Positions 5,507 to 12,800 are shown, numbered from the stretch's first letter. The stretch is 13,084 bases of DNA from JAGUXG01 sp043798435 (GCA_043798435.1 JAZDOR010000214.1:1-13084); one strand, 5' to 3'. Notes: generated from the letters alone by a model not told the origin. Translations and numbers: made by a program.

Positions 5507-5516
5507 GGTGTATCTT
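5487..5516 (+). promoter_or_regulatory. Possible promoter of gatC, leaderless transcript
   Basis: TTGACG (5487-5492), 18 bp, TATCTT (5511-5516). The predicted start falls at about 5523, the A of the gatC ATG. No Shine-Dalgarno sequence precedes gatC, consistent with a leaderless mRNA. The -35 box is in the right half of the terminator-like hairpin. Confidence 0.4.
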
Positions 5517-5522
5517 TAATCT

Positions 5523-5807
5523 ATGCTGAAGAGAGAAGATGTAAAAAAGGTCTCGCAGTTGGCAAATCTCTATCTATCAGAAAAAGAAGAGAAGAAATTT
5601 GGCAATCAGCTTACAGCTATTTTGGACTATGTTTCAAAGCTCGCTGAACTTCCGACAGATGGAGTAGAACCAATGCTTTCCATTGAAAAAGAAAGAATGG
5701 AAATGAGGGAGGACAAAATAGAAAAAGGACTTGGGTTATCTGATGTTGAAAGCCTCTCGGAGAATATAAGCAATGATCTCTTTGTTGTGCCAAAAATAAT
5801 TGAATAG
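5523..5807 (+). CDS. gatC: Asp-tRNA(Asn)/Glu-tRNA(Gln) amidotransferase subunit C
   Basis: A 94-residue GatC of normal length. It starts LKREDVKKVSQLANLYLSEKE and has LTAILDYVSKLAELPTDGVEP (30-50), MREDKI and the C-terminal FVVPKIIE. In the GatCAB complex GatC wraps GatA and links it to GatB. The complex converts misacylated Glu-tRNA(Gln) and/or Asp-tRNA(Asn) to the correct amide. gatA, a frequent partner next door, is not adjacent: a repeat and then an ATP-grasp gene follow. No ribosome site is visible, and the promoter spacing suggests a leaderless message. Confidence 0.93.
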   Translation: MLKREDVKKVSQLANLYLSEKEEKKFGNQLTAILDYVSKLAELPTDGVEPMLSIEKERMEMREDKIEKGLGLSDVESLSENISNDLFVVPKIIE

Positions 5808-5823
5808 TTAAAAATTTTCTTTT

Positions 5824-5919
5824 GGACGCAGATAAACGCAGATTTTTAAGATTTTAAGCATAAAAAATTGCAGAATTTTAAGATATTATCCTAAAGAATC
5901 TGCGAAAATCTGCGTCCCA
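5824..5919. repeat. Self-complementary CTGCG repeat between gatC and the ATP-grasp gene
   Basis: The left arm is GGACGCAGATAAACGCAGAT. The right arm contains the complement, ATCTGCGAAAATCTGCGTCC. The middle holds TTTTAAGATTTTAAG words. The arms could fold into a hairpin across about 96 bp. It is the only content of the gap. Confidence 0.8.
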
Positions 5920-5930
5920 TTTTAACTTGA

Positions 5931-6896
5931 ATGACTATACTACGGACAGGCAGCGGTTCTTTGGCCTCAGCCCCTGTGCTTACTGGATTAAAAAACCTGG
6001 GGGTAAGGGTTATAGCTTGTGATTCTGACCCTTTATCCTTTGGATTATTTACCCAGGATAAAGGCTATGTGATACCAAAGGCAGAAGAGCCTGATTTTAT
6101 TGACAAACTGAAGGAGATTTGCAAGAAAGAAAAGGTAGATGCTATTTTGCCTGCTGTAGATGAAGAGATACGAGTTCTGGCAAGAAATAGAAAATTCTTT
6201 GAGGATGACGGAATAAGGCTAATAGTTCCACAAGAGAAGGTAGTTGAGACCTGCTCGGATAAATGGCTTACCTATAAATTTTTCGTAGAGTTTGCCATTC
6301 CTACCCCGCTTACAGGAATAGATGGAATTCCAGAAAAATACCCAGTAATTATAAAACCAAGGTTTGGAAGGGGTGGAAGGGGGATACAAAAGATAGAGGA
6401 TAAAGAGGCTTTTTGCTTCTTTTCAAAAAGAAGAAGTGATTGCATTTGGCAGGAATATCTTCAGGGAGAGGAATTTACCATAGACATTTTGTCTGATTGG
6501 GAAGGAAGGGTGATAAGCCTCTCTGGACGAAAAAGACTGGCTACAGAATCCGGGATTTCAGTAAAGGGGATAATAGAAAGAAATAAAAAGATTGAAAGGT
6601 TAGCAAAAAAGATAGCCGAGACCTTGAAGATTACAGGGCCATCTAACATCCAGTGTTTTTGGAAAGGAGATGCCCCATATTTTACAGAGATAAACTCAAG
6701 ACTTTCCGGGGGTCTTGCCCTATCTGAAAAAGCAGGGGCAAGGATATTAGAAAATTTGGTGAGGCTCTTATCAGAGATGCCGCCAAAGAGACCAACGATT
6801 AAAGAGGGGGTGATAATGCTTAGATACTATGAACAAATATTTCTTGTAGGAAGCAAGAAATATAGTAACCGTTCAGACTATACATCAAAAGTGTAA
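5931..6896 (+). CDS. ATP-grasp superfamily ligase, CarB/PylC-like, substrate unknown
   Basis: A 321-residue single-chain ATP-grasp enzyme. The N-terminal pre-ATP-grasp Rossmann-like domain (1-105) contains TGSGSLASAPVL and ACDSDPLSFGL. The ATP-grasp domain (about 110-290) contains VIIKPRFGRGGRGI (139-152; K142 is the nucleotide lysine, with a glycine-rich loop) and WQEYLQGEEFTIDIL (173-187). It also has SNIQCFWKGDAPYFTEINSR (238-257), where E253 and N255 are the metal ligands. The family joins a carboxylate to an amine via an acyl phosphate; the substrate cannot be read from the sequence. The last ten residues (SNRSDYTSKV, 312-321) and the stop lie inside a repeat element and match the end of the next protein. 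No ribosome site precedes ATG 5931. Confidence 0.85.
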   Translation: MTILRTGSGSLASAPVLTGLKNLGVRVIACDSDPLSFGLFTQDKGYVIPKAEEPDFIDKLKEICKKEKVDAILPAVDEEIRVLARNRKFFEDDGIRLIVPQEKVVETCSDKWLTYKFFVEFAIPTPLTGIDGIPEKYPVIIKPRFGRGGRGIQKIEDKEAFCFFSKRRSDCIWQEYLQGEEFTIDILSDWEGRVISLSGRKRLATESGISVKGIIERNKKIERLAKKIAETLKITGPSNIQCFWKGDAPYFTEINSRLSGGLALSEKAGARILENLVRLLSEMPPKRPTIKEGVIMLRYYEQIFLVGSKKYSNRSDYTSKV

Positions 6897-7004
6897 TGAA
6901 AGGGGATAAGAAGATATAGGAGATATGGAGATATTATTATATTATCCCCCTATCCCCTTCCATAATCTCCACATCCCCTTTTCTTACACTACCTGAACAT
7001 TTAC
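6866..7004. mobile_element. MITE-like element, copy 1 (139 bp)
   Basis: The left end is TAACCGTTCAG, then ACTATACATCAA, then AGTGTAATGAAAGGGG. The right end read backwards is GTAAATGTTCAGGTAGTGTA, then AGAAAAGGGG, giving terminal inverted repeats interrupted by 12 extra bp on the left. The interior is built of GGGGATA and GGAGATAT words on the left and their complements on the right. GAAATATA occurs on both sides (about 6857 and 7005), a possible 8-bp target duplication. The left 30 bp encode the end of the ATP-grasp protein. No transposase is encoded. Confidence 0.75.
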
Positions 7005-7019
7005 GAAATATAAAGAATT

Positions 7020-8090
7020 ATGAATAAACTTTCAGCAAAGAGGATATTGATTGTAGAGGATGACAGCGATACGGTAAGAACCCTTACTGCTATAATGGAA
7101 AACTCAGGGTTATCCGTAGATGTTGCCTTTTCAGGCAAGGAGGCAAAAAACCTGATAAAAAGAAGTCCACCCAATCTCATCCTTCTTGATCTAAATCTGC
7201 CGGATGTAGATGGACTCAGCCTGATAGAAGAGGTAAAGAAAGAGATTTCAGAAACAGTAATTATTGTCATTACTGGACACGCTTCTTTGGATAATGCCAT
7301 AAAAGCCTTAAGGTCTGGTGCCTCAGACTTTTTCATAAAACCCATAGATATAAAATCTCTCAAGAAGGCTGTGGACAGGTGTCTGGAAGAGCAAGAGAAA
7401 GCTCTGGAAAACAAGAGGTTATATCAAGAAGTGGCAGAGCAGAACATAGAGCTTGATAAAATGATGAAGAAGATTAAGGGGCTAAATGAGGAATTGAGTG
7501 GGGCATACATAGAGACAATAAAAAGCTTAGCCGAGGCATTAGAGGCAAAGGATTCTTACACCAAGAGCCATTCAGATATAGTAGCAGATTATGCCAAAAA
7601 AATAGCCGAGAAGATGGGGCTACCCTTTTATGAGATAAAGAAGATAACGCAATCAGCCCTTCTCCATGACCTTGGAAAGATGGCTATTCCCGATAGTATT
7701 CTCAATAAACCAGGAGCACTTAACGAGAAGGAATGGGAAGAGATACGAAAGCACCCGGAAAAGAGCGAGGAGATACTCAAGTCCTTAACCTTCATCACCT
7801 TCCTTCCTATAATCAGACACCACCACGAGAGGTTTGATGGCACAGGATACCCGGATAAACTCTCGGCAGATATGATTCCCTTAGGGGCAAGAATCCTGGC
7901 TGTTGCAGATAGCTTTGAGGCAATGACCAGGGATAGGTCATACAGAAAGGCTTTATCAAAGGAAAGAGCCATAGAGGAGCTTAAAAGATGCTCAGGAAGT
8001 CAGTTTGACCCAAAGGTGGTTATGGCATTTTTGGAGGTGCTTCGTGATGAAGTGGAAAATAACCGTTCAGGCTATACATCAAGAGTGTAA
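7020..8090 (+). CDS. Two-component response regulator, REC plus HD-GYP domain
   Basis: This protein has 356 residues. The receiver domain (about 7-120) has acidic D14/D15, phosphoacceptor D57 (LLDLNLPD), T85 and K107 (FIKP). A coiled-coil linker (about 122-170) leads to an HD-GYP domain (about 165-345) with HD at 216-217 (LLHDLGKMAIPD), HHHERFDGTGYP (267-278) and VADSFEAMTRDRSYRK (295-310). The key metal residues and the GYP motif are intact, so cyclic-di-GMP phosphodiesterase activity controlled by phosphorylation is expected. No partner kinase is in the window. The C-terminal NNRSGYTSRV and stop come from a repeat element shared with the ATP-grasp gene end. No ribosome site precedes ATG 7020; TATAAA at 7009-7014 hints at a leaderless start. 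A fragment of its 3' end is duplicated at 8281-8495. Confidence 0.93.
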   Translation: MNKLSAKRILIVEDDSDTVRTLTAIMENSGLSVDVAFSGKEAKNLIKRSPPNLILLDLNLPDVDGLSLIEEVKKEISETVIIVITGHASLDNAIKALRSGASDFFIKPIDIKSLKKAVDRCLEEQEKALENKRLYQEVAEQNIELDKMMKKIKGLNEELSGAYIETIKSLAEALEAKDSYTKSHSDIVADYAKKIAEKMGLPFYEIKKITQSALLHDLGKMAIPDSILNKPGALNEKEWEEIRKHPEKSEEILKSLTFITFLPIIRHHHERFDGTGYPDKLSADMIPLGARILAVADSFEAMTRDRSYRKALSKERAIEELKRCSGSQFDPKVVMAFLEVLRDEVENNRSGYTSRV

Positions 8091-8218
8091 GAAAGGGGGA
8101 TAAGGAGATAGTAGGGGATATGGAGATAATTCATTTTTAATTTTATCCACTTATCTCTCTATAATAATCCCCTTATCTCCTCACATATCTCCTTTTCTTA
8201 CACTATCTGAACGCTTAC
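8060..8218. mobile_element. MITE-like element, copy 2 (159 bp)
   Basis: Same organisation as copy 1. The left end is TAACCGTTCAGG, then CTATACATCAAG, then AGTGTAAGAAAGGGGG. The right end reads backwards as GTAAGCGTTCAGATAGTGTA, then AGAAAAGG. The interior again uses GGGGATAAGGAGATA words and their complements. It encodes the HD-GYP tail and stop. A nearly exact 28-bp direct repeat (beginning TTTGGAGGTGCTTCGTGATG) flanks it at 8030-8057 and 8222-8249. Confidence 0.78.
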
Positions 8219-8238
8219 AAATTTGGAGGTGCTTCGTG

Positions 8239-8280
8239 ATGAAATGGAAAAAGGATAGGGATAGATTTATGGAGAAAGAT
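8239..8280 (+). pseudogene. Remnant of the methyltransferase 5' end
   Basis: Preceded by GGAGGT (8225-8230), the codons read MKWKKDRDRFMEKD. They resemble the intact methyltransferase start MKWKKEWDRFYKD at 8655. The reading frame then runs into HD-GYP-derived sequence and stops after 25 codons. It marks the junction of the tandem duplication. Confidence 0.7.
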
Positions 8281-8495
8281 CCCCTTGGAGGCAAGAATTT
8301 TAGCTGTCGCAGATAGCTTTGAGGCAATGACCAGGTACACGGTCATACAGAAAGGCTTTATCAAAAGAAAAAGCCATAGAGGAGCTTAAAAGGTGTTCTG
8401 GAAGTCAATTTGACCCAAAGGTGATTATGGCATTTCTGGAGGTGCTTCGTGATGAAGTGGAAAATAACCGTTCAGGCTATACATCAAGAGTGTAA
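8281..8495 (+). pseudogene. Truncated duplicate of the HD-GYP gene 3' end
   Basis: Matches 7878-8090 of the intact regulator: LEARILAVADSFEAMTR, a one-base insertion (ACCAGGTACACGG in place of ACCAGGGATAGG), then LSKEKAIEELKRCSGSQFDP and KVIMAFLEVLRDEVENNRSG. It ends in the same element-derived tail and TAA (8493-8495). The receiver domain and the HD catalytic residues are absent. Confidence 0.88.
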
Positions 8496-8634
8496 GAAAG
8501 GGGGATAAGGAGATAGTAGGGAATATGGAGATTATTCATTTTTAATTTTTAATTCTTAATTTTTAATTCAAAATTTTATCCCCTTATCCCCTTAATCTCC
8601 ACATCCCCTTTTCTTACACTACCTGAACGCTTAC
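8465..8634. mobile_element. MITE-like element, copy 3 (170 bp)
   Basis: The ends match copy 2 (left TAACCGTTCAGG; right reversed GTAAGCGTTCAGGTAGTGTA). The interior is expanded by about 35 bp of TTTTTAATTCTTAATTTTTA words (about 8537-8573), another low-complexity vocabulary nested inside. Flanking 28-bp direct repeats lie at 8435-8462 and 8638-8665. The right one carries the ribosome site and start codon of the intact methyltransferase. Confidence 0.78.
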
Positions 8635-8654
8635 AAATTTGGAGGTGCTTCGTG

Positions 8655-9305
8655 ATGAAGTGGAAGAAGGAGTGGGATAGGTTCTATAAGGATAGAAGAT
8701 ATGTTATGTGGTGGCCATCTGAAGCAGTGATAAGATGGACAAGGAGGTGCTTTGCTGAAAAACAAGGGAAGATATTGGACTCTGGCTGTGGAAACGGAAG
8801 ACATATCCTTTACTTTGCTAAAAACGGTTTTACCACACACGGCTTAGACATATCAAATAAATCTTTAATTCAAGCAAAGCAGTCCCTCAAAAAAGAAGGA
8901 TTGTCTGCCCACTTGCAACAGGCATCCTGCACTAATCTTCCTTATAAAGATGATATATTTGATGGTGTTGCCCTCTTTGGTGTTCTTGACCATCTTTTAT
9001 TGAATGATATAAAGAAGGCAGAAAGAGAGACAAGAAGGGTGCTTAAAAAAGGAGGAAAGGTCTTTTTTTCTCTGAGGTCAACAAGGGATTCTGACTATGG
9101 CAAAGGCAAGGAGATTGAGGAAAACACCTTTCTTATTCCAGGCGATGTAGAAAAAAACCTTCCCCAGCACTTTTTTTCATATAATGAGATACAAGGGTTG
9201 TTTTCAAGCCTTACTATAGATCATATAGAAGCAGAGGAAAGGTTGTATCCAGAAGGATTCTCTTATATCTACTCAAGGTGGAGCATAGAGGCAACTAAAA
9301 AATAA
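8655..9305 (+). CDS. Class I SAM-dependent methyltransferase, substrate unknown
   Basis: A 216-residue protein with a Methyltransf_11/25-type Rossmann fold. SAM motif I is ILDSGCGNGRH (40-50), the acidic D65 at the end of strand 2 is in HGLDIS, NLPYKDDIFDGVALFGVLDH (94-113) covers the motif II/III region, and RRVLKKGGKVFFSL follows. The W-x2-FY start and WPSE segment resemble the TehB-like/small-molecule methyltransferase group, but the substrate cannot be assigned. ATG 8655 sits 8 nt after GGAGGT (8641-8646); a GTG at 8652 is a poorer choice. The ribosome site and start codon lie in a 28-bp sequence identical to the inside of the HD-GYP 3' coding region (8030-8057), suggesting the two genes once overlapped. 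Confidence 0.85.
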   Translation: MKWKKEWDRFYKDRRYVMWWPSEAVIRWTRRCFAEKQGKILDSGCGNGRHILYFAKNGFTTHGLDISNKSLIQAKQSLKKEGLSAHLQQASCTNLPYKDDIFDGVALFGVLDHLLLNDIKKAERETRRVLKKGGKVFFSLRSTRDSDYGKGKEIEENTFLIPGDVEKNLPQHFFSYNEIQGLFSSLTIDHIEAEERLYPEGFSYIYSRWSIEATKK

Positions 9306-9456
9306 GGGAATATTATACGGGTGTAGCTATTTTTGGACGATGCCCAAAACAGGTTTACGCAATCCTGCTCCCTTTTGAATGTAACCTTTCTTGATCCCTC
9401 TGGATGTGAAAAGACCAATAATCTTCAAAGTCATCACTAGTGTTACCTTTATTCAG

Positions 9457-10295
9457 ATGACTAAAGTATTACGACTCTTTTTGGATCTGGTAAAGTTTGA
9501 GCACACCATTTTTGCCTTGCCCTTTGCCTATCTGGGAGGTGTTTTGGCATATCAGGGGATAATTACTGGGTCTGGATAACCTTGACTATGGCAGGTGCCA
9601 GGACAGCGGGAATGGCTTTGAACAGGCTGATAGACAGAGAGATAGATGATAAAAACCCAAGGACAGCCAACAGGGCTTTGCCAAAGGGGCTAATCTCTAT
9701 CTGGCAGGTAAATCTATTGGTCTTTGCCTCCCTCTTCCTTCTCTTCTTCTCTGCCTATAAGCTGAATACCTTATGCCTTATCCTATCTCCTGTTGTTGTG
9801 ATTATGCTGGTCTCTTACTCCTATCTTAAAAGGTTTACCTATCTGACGCACCTTGGAATAGGTCTGGTCCTGGCTTGTGCTCCGATTGGTGGCTGGATAG
9901 CGATAAAAGGGAGCATTACCGTATTGCCAATAGTCTTAGGGGCAGGTGTCTGCTTCTGGACAGCAGGGTTTGATATTATTTATGCTACCAAGGATTTAGG
10001 GTTTGACCAGAAAGAAGGGATACACTCCATCCCTGCCTCCTTTGGTCTGAAGAATGCTTTAGTCATCTCAAGGCTATTTCATCTTATCACCATAATCTCA
10101 TTTATACTTACTGGCATCTTAGGAAAGATGGGTTTATTCTATTGGGCTGGCATTTTGGCTATCATTCCTTTGCTCATTTATGAACATAGCCTCATCTCAG
10201 AGACTGACCTTTCAAGGGTAAACACGGCATTCTTCTCTGTCAACAGCTTAATCAGCATAATTCTGTTTATCTCAAGCGTAATTGACTATTTTTGA
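9457..10295 (+). CDS. UbiA-family polyprenyltransferase (MqnP/UbiA-like), interrupted by a one-base frameshift
   Basis: An integral-membrane prenyltransferase that attaches a polyprenyl chain to an aromatic acid. The start MTKVLRLFLDLVKFEHTIFA, then LPFAYLGG, is in one frame. WITLTMAGARTAGMALNRLI and the rest are in another, so one base is missing at about 9565-9573. The first Asp-rich motif NRLIDREIDDKNPR (9621-9662) and the second, DIIYATKDLGFDQ (9972-10010), are intact, with several hydrophobic segments around them. The composite length is about 279, normal for the family. The pattern resembles the UbiA-like group associated with futalosine-pathway menaquinone synthesis (MqnP), but no mqn genes are present to support that. 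ATG 9457 fits the family start; a TTG at 9391 would add an unrelated 22-residue extension. No good ribosome site is visible. Confidence 0.85.
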
Positions 10296-10311
10296 ACTAA
10301 ACAAATATACT
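10282..10311 (+). promoter_or_regulatory. Sigma-70-type promoter of the TonB receptor gene
   Basis: TTGACT (10282-10287), 18 bp, TATACT (10306-10311). The -35 lies in the last codons of the UbiA-family gene. The predicted start is about 10318, only 1-2 nt before ATG 10320, and there is no Shine-Dalgarno sequence, so the transcript may be leaderless. Confidence 0.6.
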
Positions 10312-10319
10312 ATATTTTG

Positions 10320-12596
10320 ATGAAGAGAATATTTAGTCTCTATTTTCTGTTTATCCTCCCTTTTTCTGTCTTTGCTCAGGAGACAGGGTCTGTTACCGGG
10401 GTTATCAGGGATACGGTAACCCAGTCTCCAATCTCTGGGGCAATGATAGAGATTGATGGGAAGAAAAAGGCGATTACAGATAAAGACGGAAGGTTTCTTC
10501 TTGAACTTTTCCCTTCTTGCTATAAGCTCTCTGTCAAGGCACAGGGTTATGAGGAGGAGAGCAAAAAGATAGAGGTCTTTTCAGACAAAACTCAAGAAGT
10601 AGACTTTGAGCTTATCGCCTCCCTTACCTTCTATGGAGAGGAGTTTGTTGTTGAATCACCTGAGCCTGCCCCTTCCGAGGAGGTTACTGTAAGCAAAGAG
10701 ACTATAGAAGAAGCCCAGATAAGGGATACCTCTGTTCATCTCTTTAATGACCTTTCAGAGACTCTGAAGACCCTGCCTGGCGTGATAACTGCTGGTGATT
10801 TCTCAGGTGCCCTCTATGTTCGTGGTGGATACCCTTCAGAGACAATCTATATCTTGGACCGGGTCTTCATAGACTGGCCCTATAGGTGGGGAGGGATGCT
10901 GACGATGTTCAATGCAAGGCTTATTGACGAGATAGACTTTTATAGCGGTGGATTCCCGGCAGAAGCAGGCCAGTCTCTTGCTGGTGTAATTGATATTCGG
11001 TATAAGAAGGGAAGCACGAAGAAAATGTCTGGGCTCCTTGAGCTATCCCCAACAACAGCGGAATTACTCTTAAGTGGTCCGCTTAAGAAAGAGAGCAGCT
11101 CCTATCTCTTTTCTGCCAAGAGGACTCACTATGATTACATTGCCAAGCTTCTTATCAAGGACGATAAGGGCAATGTTTTTCCCTATTTTGACGATGGGCT
11201 GATGAAGCTCTACTTTGACCTTTCAAAGCAACATAAGCTCACCATATCCAGCCTTTATGCAGGTGAGGGTATGGATATGTGGATAGAGTAAAAGGATGAG
11301 CCAGATGCAGCCGGGGGTCACTTTGGCTATAGCTATAAGATGAGAGTCTCAGCCCTTGACCATAAGTGGCTACTAACAGAGAGACATAGCCTACAGACAA
11401 CCTTAGCTTACAAGAAAGATAATGGCGATTTTTACTTCTATCATCCAGAATCCTCTTTCAAACAGGAGATAAATCAAAAGGGTGTTTCTCTACGAAGCGA
11501 CCTTGACTGGCAAATGTCTCCTTTACATAAGATACGGTGTGGAACATACATCGCCTCTTACGACCTGAAGTTCTCTGGCCAGTTTGAGGGTGATGTGATA
11601 GAAGGGACAGATACATTGACCAAGGAGCGCAAGAAAGAGGCTTATGAGTTCAAGAATGATGCCAATTACATCGGGCTCTATGCCTGGGATAGATGGAGGA
11701 TAAAGCCAAAACTTACCGGAGATTTCGGCTTGCGGTATGAACAGTTTGACCTGACTAAGGACTCATCCTTAACACCAAGGCTTTCCTTAAAGTATGACCT
11801 TTCAGATAAGACAAGCCTAAAAGCCGCATATTGCTATAACAGCCAGTTTCCGATGAATATCTATGATCTGGATGAAAAGTATGGAAACCCAAGATTAAAC
11901 GCACAGAAGGGGATTGACTATATCCTGGGTATAGAGAGAAAGGTCTCAGAGAATGCAAGGCTTAAGGTCGAGGCCTACTATAAAGACCTGAAAGACCTGA
12001 TATTAGAAGATAAAGAGGAAAACTTTCTGAATAAAGGCAGGGGTGAAGCCTATGGTCTTGAGCTGTTCCTCCAGAAGAAAGAGGCAAAGAGGATAGATGG
12101 ATGGATAAGCTATGCTATGTCCGTGAGCAGAAGGCAGAGAGGGGATTTTGAGTATATACTTGAGAATGGAACAACAAGCCAGGGTGTCTTTAATGACCCA
12201 AAGCTCTATCCCACAGAGCAGGACCGAACACATACCCTATCTATCGTAGGCAATTATAAGCTGAACCCAAAATGGAGGCTATCTGCAAAATGGAGGTTCA
12301 ATACTGGCAATCCCTATACACCTCTTGCTGGAGTAGTAGCATCTGGAACAACCCTTTACAAACCCATCTGGGGAGAGTATAATTCAGAGAGGATGCCAAG
12401 CTATCAGACCCTTGACCTGAAGATTGAGAGGCTCTTCAAGATAAAGAAGTTGGACTGTTCAACCTACCTCCAGTTCCTGAACCTTTATAACCACAAGAAC
12501 ATTTATGACTACTACTATTCAGACGACTACAAGGAGACGAAGGAATTTAAAATGCTTGGGTTTCTCTTCTTGGGTGGGTTTGAGATGAGGTTTTGA
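10320..12596 (+). CDS. TonB-dependent outer-membrane receptor with carboxypeptidase-regulatory-like domain, interrupted by an in-frame TAA
   Basis: The signal peptide is MKRIFSLYFLFILPFSVFAQ, probably cut after residue 19. A CarboxypepD_reg-like domain (about 22-105) contains GSVTGVIRDTVTQSPISGA and KDGRFLLEL. The plug (about 120-235) contains LSETLKTLPGVITAGDFSGA, LYVRGGYPSETIYILD and GGFPAEAGQSLAGVIDIRYK. A long beta-barrel ends FLFLGGFEMRF, with the terminal Phe typical of BAM substrates. It would import a ligand using energy from TonB-ExbB-ExbD; an ExbB-like gene follows. The ligand is unknown. TAA at 11289-11291 interrupts one continuous frame (WIE-stop-KDEPDA); nothing else is lost, so a single substitution or sequencing error explains it. 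A downstream ATG at 11340 is in frame but would give a barrel without plug or signal. Confidence 0.88.
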
Positions 12597-12695
12597 AAGA
12601 GAGTTTTTTATAGTTGATAGTTGATAGTTTATAGTCTATAAACTATAAACCATAAACTATAGACTATAAACTAATGAGGTTTTGAAAGAGAGTTT
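12585..12695. repeat. 22-bp direct repeat of the receptor gene end flanking a hairpin
   Basis: ATGAGGTTTTGAAAGAGAGT plus two T occurs at 12585-12606, covering the last codons and stop of the receptor gene, and again at 12674-12695. The sequence between is one complete TATAGTT/AACTATA hairpin. This gives an 89-bp tandem unit in which a gene end was copied with the repeat. Confidence 0.85.
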
Positions 12696-12800
12696 ATAGT
12701 TTATAGTTGATAGTTGATAGTCTATAGACTATAAACCATAAACCATAAACTATAGACTATAAACCATAAACTATAGACTATAAACCATAAACTATAAACC
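12607..12800. repeat. Double TATAGTTTATAG / CTATAAACTATA self-complementary repeat
   Basis: Two successive blocks each have a left arm of TATAGTTGATAGTTTATAG words and a right arm of CTATAAACCATAAACTATAG words. The second block has an extended right arm of several CTATAAACCATAAA units. It fills the gap between the receptor and the ExbB-like gene, leaving no room for a conventional promoter except inside the repeats. No ribosome site is seen right before ATG 12807. Confidence 0.88.

Larger units (their letters stand above)
7878..8693. repeat. Diverged tandem duplication: HD-GYP 3' end + element + methyltransferase start
   Basis: Unit A (7878-8280) and unit B (8281-8693) align in order: HD-GYP codons from about residue 287, the repeat element, and the first 13-14 codons of the methyltransferase. 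The junction at about 8280 joins methyltransferase codon 14 of unit A to HD-GYP sequence of unit B. The units differ by many substitutions and element length, so the event is not recent. Confidence 0.8.

Noticed and set aside
9327..9434. 35-residue minus-strand frame (MTLKIIGLFTSRGIKKGYIQ...) between the methyltransferase and the UbiA-family gene
   Set aside because: It is open and begins with ATG, but has no clear ribosome site or recognisable family. It overlaps the possible upstream extension of the UbiA gene and could be chance.
9391..9456. Upstream TTG start for the UbiA-family gene
   Set aside because: The extra 22 residues are not part of the family, and ATG 9457 gives the expected N-terminus.
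11289..11291. Reassigned TAA codon or selenocysteine-type recoding
   Set aside because: TAA is a natural terminator in rpoA, rplQ and others here. Recoding of TAA is not known for receptors, and no structural signal follows.
12607..12800. CRISPR array
   Set aside because: The repeats are 7-14 bp degenerate words without constant-length spacers, and the two halves are complementary. No cas gene is present.
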